Assembly (NCBI GenBank): GCA_024134725.1
Contig: CP099863.1
Location: 3,531,258 to 3,595,257 of the forward strand
Direction of reading: 5' to 3'
DNA: 64,000 bases
DNA from: Bacillus sp. 1780r2a1
Lineage (GTDB): Bacteria; Bacillota; Bacilli; Bacillales; Bacillaceae_H
Made by a program: the position numbers and the translations under genes. The notes beneath the pieces are model-generated. The model worked only from the letters and a program-made list of their open reading frames with translations. It searched no databases and was not told the DNA's origin. Positions 37,666 to 46,669 of this stretch are shown piece by piece (positions within the stretch are counted from its first letter, which is position 1; every line of letters starts with the position of its first letter).

Positions 37666-39123
37666 TTACTTTCTTATCCTTTCCTGAATGACAGATTCTT
37701 GCCCTACATATTTAATGTGATACGTATGAGAAGCTGAAAGAGTTGACGTACAGTACAACTTTAGTCCAATCATTTCTTCTAACGCATGAAAGAAACCATC
37801 TTTCTTTAAGTGTTCTTCTACATCTTCACGCGTTTCAATCCAAATGGCTTCTTCTGTTGAAAATCGATATTCCCATAACTTACGTTCAATTTGAAACGCA
37901 ATGGTTTCTGCATCCATCACTCGTCCTGTTCCATTGCAAACCTGACAAGCCATCGTTAAGGTAGAACCAATGCTATCGCGTACCTTTTTGCGCGTTAGTT
38001 GCAAAATACCAAGTTCAGTAAACCCAACCACAGTAGTACGAACTTCATCTGCTTTAACAATATCTTGAACATACTGTAGCAATACCTCACGATCTTGTCG
38101 GCTACTCATGTTAATGAAATCAACTAGTATCATACCTCCGATATGGCGAAGCTTTAGCTGCTTAGCTATTTCAAGGGCAGCTTCTTTATTAACACGCAAA
38201 ATGTTTTCCCTCAGTGAGCTTTTCCCGCTAAACTTTCCTGTATTTACGTCTACTACCGTCATTGCTTCTGTTTCATCAATCACAATATAGCCACCACTTT
38301 TTAGCCAAACCGTTCGTCTCAAAAGTTTTTCAACTTGGCTATCGATATCGTAGTGCTCAAATACGCTTTCAGTTCCTTTATAATAGTAAAAAGGTAATGT
38401 TGGATACGTTTCAAGAAGCTGTTGATAATGGGTAAAATCATCCACTGCAAATTCTTGTATTGTTTTTTTACTCACACTTTGTACAACTGAATTCAAAAAC
38501 TCTTGGCCTTTTTTTAAGAGCTTTGGTGCCTTCTGATTCTTATTTGCTACAATTTCATGCTGATACTGCCTCCGTAGTTCTTTAATTCTTTTCACTACCT
38601 GTTCCTCTGTCAGCGATTGCACAGCTGTTCGAAAGACAAGGCCTTCTTTGTTTTCAATGAGCTGTTGACCGAGCTGTTTCCACTTAACTCGCTCCTGCTC
38701 CTCCATCTTTTTCGAAGCTGCCACATAATTTCCTTCGGGCAAATAAACAAGCTCTTCTGTTGCAAATTCAATAACACCGGTTAAGCGTGGTCCTTTTGTT
38801 CCAATCCCTTCTTTAATCACCTGAACAACAATGGCTTCACCTTCTCGAATAAAAGCTGACATTGCCCTGCTGTCCTTTTGGCTGTCTGAATCATTTCGAT
38901 ACGAAATGAGCTCTTGCTGATGAATAAATCCATTTTGTGATAGACCAATGTCAACAAATGCGGCCTGCATACCGGGTATAACCTTCACAACTCGCCCTAT
39001 ATAAATATCACCAACAATCTGGTGCTTATTCTGCTCTTCTAAATAAACCTCTTCTAGCTCTCCATCATTTATAACAGCAATGCGCTTCGATTTTGTTGCA
39101 GCATTAATAATACATTTTCTCAC
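37666..39123 (-). CDS. rng: Ribonuclease E/G family endoribonuclease
   Basis: A 485-residue RNase G-length enzyme that cuts single-stranded, AU-rich RNA. An S1 RNA-binding domain is at about 38-120 (VGDIYIGRVVKVIPGMQAAF). The catalytic metal ligands are D292 (VVDVNTGKF) and D335 (VDFINM), 43 residues apart as in E. coli RNase E. The zinc-link cysteines are C393 and C396 (CQVCNGTGR). B. subtilis lacks this family and uses RNase Y and J. Start GTG 39123. No terminator is visible before the rplU promoter. Confidence 0.9.
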   Translation of the reverse strand: MRKCIINAATKSKRIAVINDGELEEVYLEEQNKHQIVGDIYIGRVVKVIPGMQAAFVDIGLSQNGFIHQQELISYRNDSDSQKDSRAMSAFIREGEAIVVQVIKEGIGTKGPRLTGVIEFATEELVYLPEGNYVAASKKMEEQERVKWKQLGQQLIENKEGLVFRTAVQSLTEEQVVKRIKELRRQYQHEIVANKNQKAPKLLKKGQEFLNSVVQSVSKKTIQEFAVDDFTHYQQLLETYPTLPFYYYKGTESVFEHYDIDSQVEKLLRRTVWLKSGGYIVIDETEAMTVVDVNTGKFSGKSSLRENILRVNKEAALEIAKQLKLRHIGGMILVDFINMSSRQDREVLLQYVQDIVKADEVRTTVVGFTELGILQLTRKKVRDSIGSTLTMACQVCNGTGRVMDAETIAFQIERKLWEYRFSTEEAIWIETREDVEEHLKKDGFFHALEEMIGLKLYCTSTLSASHTYHIKYVGQESVIQERIRK

Positions 39124-39155
39124 GTTTCAATCTCCACTTCTTTAAATGTTCAATT

Positions 39156-39189
39156 AAAAAAGTCCGGCTACGCGTTCAGCCGAACTTTA
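39156..39189 (-). terminator. Terminator of spoIVFA-spoIVFB
   Basis: AAAAAAGTCCGGCT (39156-39169) with AGCCGAACTTTA (39178-39189), one mismatch, followed by six T on the minus strand; lies between spoIVFB and rng. Confidence 0.75.
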
Positions 39190-39212
39190 CCTTCTTTATA
39201 TGTTACTTGATT

Positions 39213-40076
39213 TTAATAGATAGATACAAGCTCGTTAAGTGAGCTGTCCACTCTTTTCTCCACAAAGTAAGCATGAAGCAATTCGTTTTCATCAATTCTC
39301 AATGCTTCACCGTTTGCTTGAAACACAATCATATGCTTACAACCTCTTTTGAACTTTTTTAACACGTCGTAAATCTGCTCGTTTGCAGACGCATTCACCG
39401 GCTGTAAAGTAGCAATTGCCCTTTCTTTTCCATGATATCGCTCTAGTAAAAAGCGCATGTAAACAAAATGGCGATTACGCCATTCTTGATAATGACAAAG
39501 AATTAGAAAGGCTAAAACAATCCATAAGTGAAGGTGCATTGAATAAACAATAGCTGTATAGAGGCATAAAGCTACTAAAAATCCACTTGATAGCTTTAAC
39601 ATTCGCTCATGTGCTTTTAAAAACGGTGCATATCTACTGCACCATAAAAACAAAATCTTCCCTCCATCTAAGGGCCAAATAGGTAATAAATTAAAAAAGA
39701 ATATAAGCGCATTTTGATAGAGAAATTGTTCATATGTTTCTGCTTGGATCCAACCAAGCTCAGCAAATAAGTAAGCACCTCCAACGAGCCAAATATGCTG
39801 AATAGGTCCGCTAATTGTAACAATTAGCTCTTCACGCAACGGACGGTTTCCATGTTCATCTACTTCTGCTACTCCACCAAATGGCAGCAGCATAATTCGT
39901 TTAATTCGCCATGAGAAATGGTGAGCAGCAAACGCGTGACCCAACTCATGAATTAGGATAATTACAAATAAAATCATCAAGGGCTTAATTGTGGCTGTAA
40001 AAATCCCAATAATAAAAACCCCCCACAACAGAGGGTGAATATGAATTTTCATCAGGAGTGATAAGTAGCTATTCAA
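39213..40076 (-). CDS. spoIVFB: SpoIVFB, intramembrane metalloprotease for pro-sigma-K
   Basis: A 287-residue site-2-type protease that cleaves pro-sigma-K in the mother-cell outer forespore membrane. The zinc site is H43-E44-x2-H47 (LIHELGHAF) with D137 in LLPIWPLDGGK, the same numbering as B. subtilis. About six membrane segments cover 1-200 and a CBS-like domain occupies about 215-287. The start is TTG 40076, six bases after AGGTGA and overlapping the end of spoIVFA by eight bases, so the two are coupled. Confidence 0.95.
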   Translation of the reverse strand: MNSYLSLLMKIHIHPLLWGVFIIGIFTATIKPLMILFVIILIHELGHAFAAHHFSWRIKRIMLLPFGGVAEVDEHGNRPLREELIVTISGPIQHIWLVGGAYLFAELGWIQAETYEQFLYQNALIFFFNLLPIWPLDGGKILFLWCSRYAPFLKAHERMLKLSSGFLVALCLYTAIVYSMHLHLWIVLAFLILCHYQEWRNRHFVYMRFLLERYHGKERAIATLQPVNASANEQIYDVLKKFKRGCKHMIVFQANGEALRIDENELLHAYFVEKRVDSSLNELVSIY

Positions 40077-40860
40077 ATTGAATCACCTGACTAGGATCCA
40101 CAAACTTTTCACCTTTTTTTATAGCAAAATAAAAGAGGCCTGTTTCTCCATCGTCTGAACTTGCCACTACGCCAAGTTCTTTTCCTTTATTAACAAAGTC
40201 ATAAACGTTTACATCCACCGTTTTTAATTGTCCATACCATGTTTCAGAGCCATCAGCGTGCTGGATAATTACCGTGTTACCAATTCCATCTCGCTTACCA
40301 ACATAGCGAACAATCCCTTCACTCATGGCTTCCACAACAGAATCAGCTCCTGTTTGAATTGTTACGCCTTGCTTATCCTCTTCAAAAGTTTCCATCACTT
40401 TTCCAGATGCAGGCATAACGTAACCTCCGCTAACGCTTTGCTCATCAATTTTAGGTTCATCTTTTTGTGGTAAAAGTGTAAGAGGCTTGCCAAATTGGTC
40501 TTCATACCAAGATGAAACTGCTGCAAACTGAAATTCTTGATCCATTGTTGTGGAAATGTACGTCCTTGCTTTTTCAAATGTCGGGGACGGACTTTTAAAT
40601 AAAATTGCTACGATGAGCACTAAGCAAGCTGAAGCTAACACTTTAAAAAAGAAACGCTCTTTTCGAAAGAAGGGATAGCGCTCACCGCCACTAGTAGTAG
40701 GCGTATATTCAATAGGTGAATAATCAGGAAATCCATACTTTTCTTCTTCACTCATCAATGACGTATGAAGTGGCTCATGCGGGATTTTCTTAGCAGTAGA
40801 CAGCTGCTTTTTTTTACGCTCAGCAATTCGCTTTCGAATTTCATCAGCACGTCGATTCAT
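40069..40860 (-). CDS. spoIVFA: SpoIVFA, inhibitor and anchor of SpoIVFB
   Basis: A 263-residue membrane protein: basic cytosolic N-terminus (about 1-70, KRIAERKKKQ), one membrane segment (about 79-96) and a forespore-side LytM/M23-like domain (about 155-263; IVRYVGKRDGIGNTVIIQHADGSETWYG). The domain lacks the complete peptidase metal site, as expected of a non-catalytic family member. In B. subtilis SpoIVFA holds SpoIVFB and BofA together and is cut by SpoIVB. Forms a two-gene operon with spoIVFB. Confidence 0.93.
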   Translation of the reverse strand: MNRRADEIRKRIAERKKKQLSTAKKIPHEPLHTSLMSEEEKYGFPDYSPIEYTPTTSGGERYPFFRKERFFFKVLASACLVLIVAILFKSPSPTFEKARTYISTTMDQEFQFAAVSSWYEDQFGKPLTLLPQKDEPKIDEQSVSGGYVMPASGKVMETFEEDKQGVTIQTGADSVVEAMSEGIVRYVGKRDGIGNTVIIQHADGSETWYGQLKTVDVNVYDFVNKGKELGVVASSDDGETGLFYFAIKKGEKFVDPSQVIQFE

Positions 40861-40958
40861 GATTCATCATTCTCCTTGTCCTTAAACTTATACAATTTAA
40901 TGTATGACTTGTCCGGTATCGTTATGACAGGATTAAAATGATGAATAGCGAAACGAAA

Positions 40959-40983
40959 AAAAGCTTCCATACCGGAAGCTTTT
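40959..40983 (-). terminator. Terminator of the mre-min unit
   Basis: AAAAGCTTCC (40959-40968) and GGAAGCTTTT (40974-40983) form a compact hairpin 19 bases after minD. Confidence 0.75.
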
Positions 40984-41001
40984 CAAACAAACGTTTTATT
41001 T

Positions 41002-41802
41002 TTATGCGCGTACACCAAAGAATCGTTTAATGCGTGCGAACATCCCTTTATCTTCATCATCAAGCGATTGTAAAGGAACGGTTTCACCAAGAATTCGTCG
41101 TGCGATATTACGATAAGCAATGGAAGCCTTGCTAGATGGATCCATAACGATAGGCTCACCGCTATTAGATGCTTTAATGACATTTTCATCATCGGCTACA
41201 ATTCCAATAAGGTCAACTGCAAGCAGCTGAGCAATTTCATCTACATCAAGCATATCTCCATTTTTCATCATATGACTTCGAATTCGGTTAATGACAAGCT
41301 TTGGTGATTCAATATCTTCTTGCTCGAGCAACCCAATAATGCGATCAGCATCACGAACAGCTGACACTTCTGGAGTTGTCACAACGAGCGCTTTATCTGC
41401 ACCAGCTACTGCATTTTTATACCCTTGCTCAATACCAGCTGGGCAATCAATAATGACATAGTCGTACTCTTGCTTTAATTCAAGAATCAGCTCACGCATT
41501 TGCTCTGGCTGAACAGCTGTCTTATCGCTCGTTTGAGCAGCAGGAAGCAGATACAAACATTCAAATCGTTTGTCTTTAATTAAGGCTTTTTGAGGTTGGC
41601 AGCGCCCTTCTACCACGTCTACAAGATCATATATAATTCGATTTTCCAGTCCCATCACAACATCAAGGTTGCGCAGACCGATATCAGTGTCTACTAAACA
41701 AACGCGCTTTCCAGCTAACGCCAGCGCAGTACCTAAGTTGGCAGATGTCGTTGTTTTCCCAACTCCACCTTTACCAGACGTAACAACAATAGCCTCTCCC
41801 AC
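41002..41802 (-). CDS. minD: Septum site-determining ATPase MinD
   Basis: A 266-residue ParA/MinD ATPase that recruits MinC to the membrane at poles. The deviant Walker A SGKGGVGKTT begins near residue 9, switch segment VIIDCPAG follows, and the C-terminal amphipathic membrane-targeting helix is MFARIKRFFGV. Start GTG 41802 (MGEAIVV), nine bases after AAAGGAG; a TTG two codons earlier is too close. Directly after minC. Confidence 0.97.
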   Translation of the reverse strand: MGEAIVVTSGKGGVGKTTTSANLGTALALAGKRVCLVDTDIGLRNLDVVMGLENRIIYDLVDVVEGRCQPQKALIKDKRFECLYLLPAAQTSDKTAVQPEQMRELILELKQEYDYVIIDCPAGIEQGYKNAVAGADKALVVTTPEVSAVRDADRIIGLLEQEDIESPKLVINRIRSHMMKNGDMLDVDEIAQLLAVDLIGIVADDENVIKASNSGEPIVMDPSSKASIAYRNIARRILGETVPLQSLDDEDKGMFARIKRFFGVRA

Positions 41803-41804
41803 TG

Positions 41805-42488
41805 TCAAATTCTCCTTTCTAACCTTGTCAAGTTAGGTCGTAGACTCGCTAAGCCTTGAACGCGGTCTATAACCATTTGATTTGCGTCATCTAAATATGC
41901 GCATTCCATGACACTTTGCTCTTTATCACTATCCTCTTCTTCGGGTCGTGTAATTACATCAGCAATTCGAAGCTGAGACGGTTGCATAATTGAAGCTGCA
42001 ATGACTGCCGTTTTATTACCACGATACCCTGCATGAGCAATTCCTTTTAAAGCACCTAATATAAAAAGATTTCCCCCTGCTACAATGGTTCCCCCAGGAT
42101 TAACGTCGCCGATTAATAATAGATCTCCTTCGACGTGAAGCACTTGTCCTGAGCGCACAACTTTTGCAACAGAAACTAATTCTTCTTGTTCTTTTACCCG
42201 TAATGCATCCTGTTTTAAAATGACGTTACTATCGATTTGCTTGACCACTAAGTGTCGATTCTTCTCGATGAGCGCCTTTAGCTCGTTTTCCTGATCTTCA
42301 GTAATAAAACGATTTCCAACTTTCACATATACGGTGACATGCTGCTCGTCATCTCCATGTTTATTCGTCAAAAGCTTCGTCTGTAGTTCAGCTAATAGCT
42401 CCTCGAACGAACATGCGTCATTGAGATGGAGCGTTAGTCCATCTTTCGTTCCTTTAATGGTTATATTTTGTTGCTTTTGTTTATTCAA
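41805..42488 (-). CDS. minC: Septum site-determining protein MinC
   Basis: A 227-residue inhibitor of FtsZ assembly. The N-terminal FtsZ-binding domain (about 1-100) begins KQQNITIKGTKDG. The C-terminal beta-helix (about 115-220) has the repeats VRSGQVLHVEGDLLLIGDVNPGG split as RSGQ, GDVNPGG and AGGNLFILG, and mediates dimer formation and MinD binding. The start is TTG 42488 with GAGGTGA upstream; this gives B. subtilis length. Near-adjacent to minD. Confidence 0.95.
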   Translation of the reverse strand: MNKQKQQNITIKGTKDGLTLHLNDACSFEELLAELQTKLLTNKHGDDEQHVTVYVKVGNRFITEDQENELKALIEKNRHLVVKQIDSNVILKQDALRVKEQEELVSVAKVVRSGQVLHVEGDLLLIGDVNPGGTIVAGGNLFILGALKGIAHAGYRGNKTAVIAASIMQPSQLRIADVITRPEEEDSDKEQSVMECAYLDDANQMVIDRVQGLASLRPNLTRLERRI

Positions 42489-42606
42489 GACGCTCACCTC
42501 AACGAATATATAATTTCGACAGAGACTTACCAATTCCTTTTTTTCACTCGCAGAATCACAACATTTCTACGAACTTGGAACTAGAAAATTGACTTTTTTT
42601 GAAGCA

Positions 42607-43131
42607 TCATCGCTCCTTCGCATAAAACAGTGAAAAGTATTGAAAACACTTTTGTAGAGGTAGCGCAAAAATCACCGCAAAAATTGCATTTAAAATCAGA
42701 GTCGCATAGAATCGTTCCGCTAAGAAACGCCCCAGTACCATATCGGATACCCCGATAATTGTATTAATGCCATATACATAAAATTCAATAATTGCAACTG
42801 CAATTAAACAAATGAAAAGTACCACTAATAAATTGTTTTGCCAAATTTTTATAAGCTGTGACACGATATAACATACGGCTGGTAGGCCAAGCGCATAAAT
42901 ACCCAGTACATCCGTAAAGGCGATATCATATAAAAACCCAAAAACAATTCCAAAAATCATCGCTTGCTTGCGATTAATATAAATGGTCATAAACACTAGC
43001 GCAATTAAAACAAAGCGCGGCGATAAAAGCCAGTCTCGAAAAGCTGGCTGCATCGCAACAAAGTTTACAAAAATGCTTTCTAACATAAAAATAACTAGAA
43101 TTATGAAAGGTAAGAGGAAGCGTTTCATCAC
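42607..43131 (-). CDS. mreD: Rod shape-determining protein MreD
   Basis: A 174-residue membrane protein with five to six hydrophobic segments filling the chain; part of the elongasome with MreC, RodA and PBP2. Family segments are FLLPFIILVIFMLES and GIVFGFLYDIAFTDVLGIYALG. Overlaps mreC by four bases (ATGA), typical of translational coupling. A gap of 118 bases to minC holds no clear terminator. Confidence 0.94.
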   Translation of the reverse strand: MMKRFLLPFIILVIFMLESIFVNFVAMQPAFRDWLLSPRFVLIALVFMTIYINRKQAMIFGIVFGFLYDIAFTDVLGIYALGLPAVCYIVSQLIKIWQNNLLVVLFICLIAVAIIEFYVYGINTIIGVSDMVLGRFLAERFYATLILNAIFAVIFALPLQKCFQYFSLFYAKER

Positions 43132-44009
43132 TCTTCCTCCTCTACTTCTAGGCTATCTTCAGACATCACTGTACTTCTTTTAGCAACCATGACATGGTCA
43201 AGGTCGTATAGGTCTGTTGATGGCTTAATGTATGCTTTTTGTGTTAAACCGTACTCATCAGGCTCAATCTTTGTAATTTCCCCAATAACAAGTCCGCTTG
43301 GGAATACACCATCTTCGCCCCCAAGGCCAGAGGTAACAACTTTTTGTTTTTCTTTAATTTCAGCATCAAATGGAATTCGTCTTAATAAAAGAGCTTGTTC
43401 TTCTTCGTCGTATCCTTCAATTAAACCGTACACAGGTGTTTTTGCTTGAATCTTAGCCGATACGCGGTTAGTACGATCGGATGAGCTAATCAATTGAACC
43501 GTTGAAGTAAACTGAGAAGCATGTTTTACTTTCCCAATAAGTCCACCTGGCGTAATCACGGCCATGTTTTCTTCAACATTGTGAACTTTCCCTTTATCAA
43601 TAGCAATAACGTCATGCCAGCGGTCTGGGTTTCGAGCAATAACCGTTGCTTCGATTGGACTATAAGCTTTGAGGTCGCTTTCTTTATCCACTTGTTCACG
43701 TAGCTTATCATTTTCTGTTTCTAGCTCACTTACTTTCGCTTCTAATTGCATACGCTCGTCAAGGCGTGCTTTTAGCACTTCATTTTCTTCATATGTACGT
43801 TTTAGGTCACCTACATTTTCAAAGAAACCCGCTACATACTGTGCGGGTTGGTGAAATGTAGCCTGAACAAGACCGACCGTGTCTTTCACAAACTGTTCAG
43901 GCCACGTTACATCTTTACGACCATTTAACGAAAAACCAATCAATGCCACTAATACAATAATACTAACTAACAAAATAACTAGACGTTTATTTAGAAAAAA
44001 CTGTGGCAC
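43128..44009 (-). CDS. mreC: Rod shape-determining protein MreC
   Basis: A 293-residue bitopic protein: short cytosolic N-terminus, membrane segment (about 8-27), coiled coil (about 65-115, rich in Leu/Glu heptads) and a double beta-barrel domain (about 120-275; ATVIARNPDRWHDVIAIDKG). It links MreB filaments to the cell-wall synthetic enzymes. An acidic C-terminus follows. Middle gene of mreB-mreC-mreD. Confidence 0.95.
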   Translation of the reverse strand: MPQFFLNKRLVILLVSIIVLVALIGFSLNGRKDVTWPEQFVKDTVGLVQATFHQPAQYVAGFFENVGDLKRTYEENEVLKARLDERMQLEAKVSELETENDKLREQVDKESDLKAYSPIEATVIARNPDRWHDVIAIDKGKVHNVEENMAVITPGGLIGKVKHASQFTSTVQLISSSDRTNRVSAKIQAKTPVYGLIEGYDEEEQALLLRRIPFDAEIKEKQKVVTSGLGGEDGVFPSGLVIGEITKIEPDEYGLTQKAYIKPSTDLYDLDHVMVAKRSTVMSEDSLEVEEEE

Positions 44010-44028
44010 GATTTACACCTCTTACTGT

Positions 44029-45054
44029 TTAGCGATATGAATCGCTTGTACGATTTTTGAATAAATCAATATTATCTAATGCTTTTCCTGTTCCAATTGC
44101 TACACAGTCTAACGGATCTTCTGCAATGACAACAGGCATATTTGTTTCTTCACTAATTACACGATCTAAATTGCGTAGTAAGGCACCGCCGCCTGTTAAC
44201 ACAATTCCGCGGTCCATAATATCTGCCGCTAATTCTGGTGGTGTTTTTTCAAGCGTACCTTTTACTGAATCAACAATAGCTGCAACCGTATCTTTCAACG
44301 CATCAGCAATCTCTTCTGCCGAAATCTCAATTGTTTTCGGTAACCCAGTTAATAAGTCACGTCCACGAATCTCCATGTTATCGATTCCTTCAGGGATACC
44401 TGCTGAACCAATTTCAACTTTTAACGCTTCTGACGTACGTTCACCAATCATAAGATTGTAATTTTTGCGAATATATTGGATGATTGCTTCATCCATTTCG
44501 TCTCCAGCAATACGGATTGACTGACATGTTACAATACCACCCAATGAGATAATTGCTACTTCTGTAGTACCGCCACCAATGTCAACCACCATGCTTCCTG
44601 TTGGTTCCCAAACAGGTAAATTTGCCCCGATTGCTGCTGCAAATGGTTCTTCAATTGTATAAGCATCACGAGCTCCAGCTTGGCGAGTTGCGTCAATAAC
44701 CGCGCGTTTCTCAACAGCCGTAATTCCTGATGGTACGCATACCATTACATAAGGCTTGCCAGCAAACAAACTTTTTGTTTTTTGTGCTTGTTTGATGTAA
44801 TATTTCATCATTGTTGCTGTTGTTTCATAATCAGCAATTACGCCATCTTTCATAGGACGAAGTGCTACAACATTTCCAGGTGTACGACCAATCATATTTT
44901 TCGCATCATTACCAACTGCTACAATTTGCTTTGTATCTGTTTGTAATGCTACAACTGACGGTTCACGTACAACAATTCCTTTTCCTTTAACATAAACAAG
45001 TGTATTTGCAGTACCTAAATCTATTCCAAGGTCTCTAGTACCGATTCCAAACAT
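44029..45054 (-). CDS. mreB: Rod shape-determining actin homologue MreB
   Basis: A 341-residue actin-fold ATPase that directs lateral wall growth. Phosphate 1 motif [18 protein letters not shown], phosphate 2 [14 protein letters not shown] and adenosine motif [15 protein letters not shown] are all present. An N-terminal amphipathic start (MFGIGTRD) contacts the membrane. First gene of the mreBCD-minCD unit; 228 bases separate it from radC. That gap contains a TTGACA (45163-45158) without a convincing -10. Confidence 0.98.
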   Translation of the reverse strand: MFGIGTRDLGIDLGTANTLVYVKGKGIVVREPSVVALQTDTKQIVAVGNDAKNMIGRTPGNVVALRPMKDGVIADYETTATMMKYYIKQAQKTKSLFAGKPYVMVCVPSGITAVEKRAVIDATRQAGARDAYTIEEPFAAAIGANLPVWEPTGSMVVDIGGGTTEVAIISLGGIVTCQSIRIAGDEMDEAIIQYIRKNYNLMIGERTSEALKVEIGSAGIPEGIDNMEIRGRDLLTGLPKTIEISAEEIADALKDTVAAIVDSVKGTLEKTPPELAADIMDRGIVLTGGGALLRNLDRVISEETNMPVVIAEDPLDCVAIGTGKALDNIDLFKNRTSDSYR

Positions 45055-45282
45055 GTGTCTCTTCCTTTCTCTTACCGAAATGCAAAGGCTAAACCCTCTC
45101 AGTCGATTTCACCATTTCATTAATAACATTTTTTATTTTCTATACTTCTTTTATAGATGTCAACGCCAAATATTGTATGATATATTTTCATACTTTGTCT
45201 ATTAATAACCGATGATTGTAAAGAACTTGTCATTTAAAATCATGACTACTATTATAACTCAAGGAAATTAAAAAGCATAGCA

Positions 45283-45969
45283 TTACATATATCCTTTTTC
45301 TTTTAAGCTAATATATTTTCGATCCCCAATAATTAAATGGTCTAAAAGTTCAATACCAATGATTAATCCACACTCTTGCAAGCGTTTAGTCACATCGATA
45401 TCTTCTCGACTAGGTGTAGGGTCTCCGGAAGGGTGATTGTGTACACAAATAATAGAGGCTGCCGAGCGACGGAAAGCTTCTTTAAAGACTTCACGAGGAT
45501 GTACAATCGATGAATTGAGGCTACCAATAAAGATGGTTTGTTTATGAAGAACCTGGTTTTTCGTGTTTAAATAAAGGCAGACAAAATGCTCTTGAAGTAA
45601 TGTACGCATTTCTTCCATTACGTAATTTGCTCCATCTTCTGGGCTTCGAATAGCGTACTTTACTCCTGGTTTCACCTGAGCCATCCGCTTTCCGAGTTCA
45701 ATTGCAGCCATAAGCTGAACCGCTTTTGCTTGTCCAATTCCTTTCATTCTCACCATTTCATCCAGCGTTGCATTTTGTAATAGCTCCAATCCATCAAAAT
45801 AGCGCAGAATTCGATTGGCTAGTTGAAAAACGGATTCTTCTTTCGTTCCTGTTCGAAGCAAGATAGAGATAAGTTCATGATTTGATAAGCTGGAAGCACC
45901 TTTTTGCATAAGGCGCTCCCTTGGTCTTTCTTCATATGGAAAATCTTTCATCATTAATGATTCATTCAT
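45283..45969 (-). CDS. radC: RadC family protein (JAB/MPN domain)
   Basis: A 228-residue protein with an N-terminal helix-hairpin-helix (MKGIGQAKAVQLMAAIELG) and a C-terminal JAB/MPN+ metalloprotein domain carrying the EVFKEA glutamate and the zinc motif HNHPSGDPTPSRED. Despite its old name a repair role is not supported and the function is unknown. Start ATG 45969 after GGAGGG; TTG one codon earlier is possible. Overlaps no gene when this start is used; maf stops 16 bases upstream. Confidence 0.92.
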   Translation of the reverse strand: MNESLMMKDFPYEERPRERLMQKGASSLSNHELISILLRTGTKEESVFQLANRILRYFDGLELLQNATLDEMVRMKGIGQAKAVQLMAAIELGKRMAQVKPGVKYAIRSPEDGANYVMEEMRTLLQEHFVCLYLNTKNQVLHKQTIFIGSLNSSIVHPREVFKEAFRRSAASIICVHNHPSGDPTPSREDIDVTKRLQECGLIIGIELLDHLIIGDRKYISLKEKGYM

Positions 45970-45985
45970 CAAATGGGTTCCCTCC

Positions 45986-46561
45986 TCAATTGGAGTAGGC
46001 GAAACCACGCTTTCTCAGTTCTCTTATTGTACGAGACAATGGCAGACCAACAACAGAAAAGTAATCACCTTGAATGCTTTTGACAAACGCAGCTCCTAGG
46101 CCTTGTATACCGTACGAGCCTGCCTTGTCCATTGGCTCACCCGTTCGAACGTACTGCGTAATTTCATCTACTGTTAATAACCAAAATTCAACATCTGTTT
46201 TTTCATAGAATGTCTGAACTTGCTCACCTTCTACAAGAGCTACTCCTGTAAGAACCTGATGTTTTTTTCCTGAAAGCATCTCTAAGGTTTGAACTGCTTC
46301 TGCTTCGCTAGCTGGTTTTCCTAAAATAATGTCTTTGTAGACAACAACCGTATCGGAACCTAGTACAATATGATTGGGATACAGCATTGCAACATCAGAT
46401 GCTTTTTGCAATGCTAAATCCATCACCACCTCAGACGGTGAATAGTTTGGATTAACTTTTTCATCAACGTTGCTTACATGTACGGAAAAAGGAATGTGAA
46501 GCTGCTGTAGCAGTTCTTTACGACGAGGAGAGCCAGAGGCTAATATTAATTCTTTGTTCAT
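45986..46561 (-). CDS. maf: Maf nucleoside triphosphate pyrophosphatase
   Basis: A 191-residue house-cleaning enzyme that hydrolyses dTTP/UTP and modified nucleotides; overexpression blocks septation in B. subtilis. The P-loop-like ASGSPRRKELL is at residues 8-18, and GSDTVVVYKDIILGKP and AGSYGIQGLGA are the other active-site segments. Start ATG 46561 (MNKELILASG); three earlier codons are open. Conserved spoIIB-maf-radC order. Confidence 0.95.
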   Translation of the reverse strand: MNKELILASGSPRRKELLQQLHIPFSVHVSNVDEKVNPNYSPSEVVMDLALQKASDVAMLYPNHIVLGSDTVVVYKDIILGKPASEAEAVQTLEMLSGKKHQVLTGVALVEGEQVQTFYEKTDVEFWLLTVDEITQYVRTGEPMDKAGSYGIQGLGAAFVKSIQGDYFSVVGLPLSRTIRELRKRGFAYSN

Positions 46562-46647
46562 TGATCTCAACCTTTACACTTCGAATATTTGAAAAAAAGA
46601 ACACAACTCAATTTTAACAAGATTAACCATTTTTTACAATAAACAAA

Positions 46648-46668
46648 TCAGGTAGCGAGGCCACCTGA
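46648..46668 (-). terminator. Possible terminator of spoIIB
   Basis: TCAGGT-GC and GC-ACCTGA form an interrupted hairpin (46648-46668) next to the spoIIB stop codon. The T tract that follows on the minus strand is short and interrupted, so efficiency is doubtful. Confidence 0.4.
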
Positions 46669-46669
46669 C

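Noticed and set aside
45055-45282. Promoter of mreB from TTGACA at 45163-45158
   Set aside because: No -10 box at acceptable spacing; the candidate was not strong enough to list as a feature.
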